DNA of 7,535 nt. Source: an uncultured euryarchaeote. Its GTDB lineage: Archaea; Thermoplasmatota; Poseidoniia; Poseidoniales; Poseidoniaceae. The position numbers and the translations under genes are program-made. Location of the stretch: the NCBI GenBank assembly GCA_937897365.1, contig CALCOP010000085.1, forward strand, positions 1-7,535, read 5' to 3'. Every line of letters begins with the position of its first letter. Position 1 is the stretch's first letter. The notes beneath the pieces were generated by a model, which was not told the DNA's origin, did no database searches, and worked only from the letters and a program-made list of their open reading frames with translations. Of the stretch, positions 6,201 through 7,535 are shown in pieces.

Positions 6201-7385
6201 ATGGATTGGTCATCTATTCTTAAGCGGCAATCCTTTTGGGAGCCGGAGAAATCTATGGAGTTCCGTCTTTCAGAACTTGAGGCTATTGAATTGTATACAA
6301 ATGCTCCATTACACCAGCTAATGAATGCTGCACACCTGCGACGTATTGCGATACATGGTCCTGAAAAAGTGACATACCTTATTGACAGAAATATCAATTA
6401 CACCAATATTTGCACAATTAATTGTCAGTTTTGTTCTTTTTATAGACCTCCTGGGCACAAAGAAACCTACACGCAAACAATCGATGAAATATCTGAGCGC
6501 ATACGCGAACTCGAAGATATTGACGGAGTACGCATTCTCATGCAAGGTGGTGTAAATCCAGAATTGGATTTTGAATGGTATGAAGATTTAATCCGTGAGC
6601 TTAGTACTCGACACCCAGATATTGACATTGATTGTTTCAGCCCTATTGAAGTAGAAGGTATCGCCGAGGTTAGCCAACTTTCCACATTAGAGGTTCTTAC
6701 TCGTTTGAAGGATGCTGGCATGCATGGCTTACCCGGAGGTGGTGCAGAAATGCTTGTCGAGGATGTTCGAAAAGATGTTTCTCCGAAAAAAGGCTCACCA
6801 GTTAATTGGCTTCGCGTTATGGAAGAGGCTCAATCACTTGGCCTAACGACCAGTGCAACCAATGTCATCGGTTTTGGAGAAACGTTTGCCCAAAGGGTCG
6901 AGCATATGCGACGACTTCGTGATTTGCAAGATCGCTCTCTCGAAAACCATTCATCTGGTTTCACTTCATTTATTGCCTGGCCTGTTCAACTTGAAGTCAA
7001 CAGTTTTGGAAGACGCAATCGTGGTCAAAATAAAATTCAGCTCGGTTCGGGTTCGTCTGAATATCTACGACATGTAGCAGTTTCACGACTGTTCCTCGAT
7101 TGCATCCCGAATATCCAGTCATCATGGCCAACAATGGGTATTAAGACTGCACAACTCGCTCTTTTTGGTGGAGCTAATGACGTTGGGTCTACTATGATGG
7201 AAGAAAATGTTGTTTCAGCATCAGGGACCACGAAGTTTCAGGCAACTGAGCGTGAATTACAGGATGTTATTCTACGAGCTGGCTTTACTCCCCAACGGCG
7301 AGATAGTGATTATGTCTTACTTGAAACACCCTTGAAAGGTACTCCTGTCGAAACTCTTGCTTCGCCCCCTCCCGTTCAATACTGA
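6201..7385 (+). CDS. mqnC: Cyclic dehypoxanthinylfutalosine synthase (radical SAM MqnC)
   Basis: Radical S-adenosylmethionine enzyme that cyclises dehypoxanthine futalosine to cyclic dehypoxanthinylfutalosine in the futalosine route to menaquinone. It has 394 residues; the family is usually about 350-390. The 4Fe-4S ligands are C71, C75 and C78 (C-T-I-N-C-Q-F-C-S-F-Y-R), directly after the family motif I-D-R-N-I-N-Y-T-N at 61-69. SAM-site glycines are at 115-117 (Q-G-G) and 179-181 (P-G-G-G-A-E). The C-terminal signature G-G-A-N-D-V-G-S-T-M-M-E-E-N-V-V at 323-338 separates MqnC from MqnE (usually GADDLDGT) and from the F420 enzyme CofH (usually GANDLGGT). N-terminal residues 1-20 and a proline-rich tail (about 376-394) extend past the core. 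ATG 6201 has a good ribosome site; ATG 6255 (M19) is a weaker alternative. The upstream neighbour is a peptidase. No other menaquinone gene lies in the window, so the pathway is presumably scattered. It is convergent with the gene at the right edge. Confidence 0.92.
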   Translation: MDWSSILKRQSFWEPEKSMEFRLSELEAIELYTNAPLHQLMNAAHLRRIAIHGPEKVTYLIDRNINYTNICTINCQFCSFYRPPGHKETYTQTIDEISERIRELEDIDGVRILMQGGVNPELDFEWYEDLIRELSTRHPDIDIDCFSPIEVEGIAEVSQLSTLEVLTRLKDAGMHGLPGGGAEMLVEDVRKDVSPKKGSPVNWLRVMEEAQSLGLTTSATNVIGFGETFAQRVEHMRRLRDLQDRSLENHSSGFTSFIAWPVQLEVNSFGRRNRGQNKIQLGSGSSEYLRHVAVSRLFLDCIPNIQSSWPTMGIKTAQLALFGGANDVGSTMMEENVVSASGTTKFQATERELQDVILRAGFTPQRRDSDYVLLETPLKGTPVETLASPPPVQY

Positions 7386-7396
7386 TGTGATGAATC

Positions 7397-7535
7397 TCAA
7401 GTTGTTGCGTTGTAGTATACGACCCAGATTTCAGCGTGAATGTTCCTCTGTCCATTTCCTATACCATCTGATGGAACATATTCTTGTCCGTTCATCAGTC
7501 CACGATAGGTCAAGTGGTTTACCCCGCCATTCAAG
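7397..7535 (-). CDS. C-terminal fragment of a convergent gene, unrecognised
   Basis: Partial reading frame on the minus strand, entering from the right edge. The last 45 codons are visible in frame from 7534 and end with TGA at 7399-7397. The peptide has a normal protein look, with G/N-rich turns and a beta-like ending (I-H-A-E-I-W-V-V-Y-Y-N-A-T-T). It resembles the C-terminal end of an extracellular or beta-rich protein, but I recognise no family. There is no membrane helix at this end. It lies 11 nt from the stop of mqnC in tail-to-tail arrangement. The other two minus frames here are worse: one is closed at codon 35 and is Arg/Trp-heavy, and the other stops early. The start and most of the gene lie outside the window. 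Confidence 0.55.
   Translation of the reverse strand, partial: LNGGVNHLTYRGLMNGQEYVPSDGIGNGQRNIHAEIWVVYYNATT

Noticed and set aside
6201..7385. CofH (F420 synthesis) or MqnE instead of MqnC.
   Set aside because: The I-D-R-N-I-N-Y-T-N motif and the G-A-N-D-V-G-S-T-M-M-E-E-N-V-V signature match MqnC. CofH and MqnE differ at the G-S-T-M-x-E-E-N positions.
1..7535. CRISPR array, tRNA, rRNA, insertion sequence or attachment site.
   Set aside because: No spaced identical direct repeats, no cloverleaf or rRNA-like stretch in the short gaps, and no transposase or integrase protein. The gaps between genes are 62 nt or less.

Overview
The window looks like chromosome from a planktonic marine archaeon, most likely Marine Group II (Candidatus Poseidoniales, Thermoplasmatota). 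This is inference from gene style and was not tested by search. The pointers are a very long aspartate-rich surface protein built from calcium-binding repeats, next to a type I membrane protein with a PKD/Ig-like domain and a C-terminal membrane anchor. Shine-Dalgarno-poor starts suggest leaderless transcripts, and an archaeal-looking futalosine-pathway gene is present. An unrelated surface-protein-rich marine bacterium is not excluded.

Layout: four complete genes lie head to tail on the + strand, and the end of a fifth enters from the right on the - strand. (1) 56-3157 is a secreted or N-terminally anchored protein of about 1,000 residues. It has 26 DxDxDG-type calcium loops (thrombospondin type 3-like), interrupted by cysteine-containing inserts and by one insert that resembles a lipoyl/HlyD barrel-sandwich fold. 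(2) 3217-4758 is a signal-peptide-bearing, densely N-glycosylation-sequon-rich ectodomain with a PKD-like domain, a single C-terminal transmembrane helix and a basic cytoplasmic tail. (3) 4821-6191 is an Xaa-Pro aminopeptidase (M24B) with all metal ligands present. (4) 6201-7385 is MqnC, the radical SAM cyclic dehypoxanthinylfutalosine synthase of the futalosine menaquinone route. It follows gene 3 after 9 nt and has a good ribosome binding site. (5) 7397-7535 (-) is the C-terminal 45 codons of a convergent gene cut by the window edge.

Working together: genes 1 and 2 form a plausible cell-surface pair, an extended calcium rod and a membrane-anchored receptor or adhesin. They are separated by 59 nt that contain an 18-bp dyad. 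Genes 3 and 4 form a tight housekeeping pair (peptide turnover and menaquinone synthesis) with no obvious biochemical link. Nothing in the window is a mobile element, CRISPR array, tRNA or rRNA. No gene-free stretch exceeds 62 nt. The least ordinary content is the architecture of gene 1 and the dyads at the starts of genes 1 and 2.
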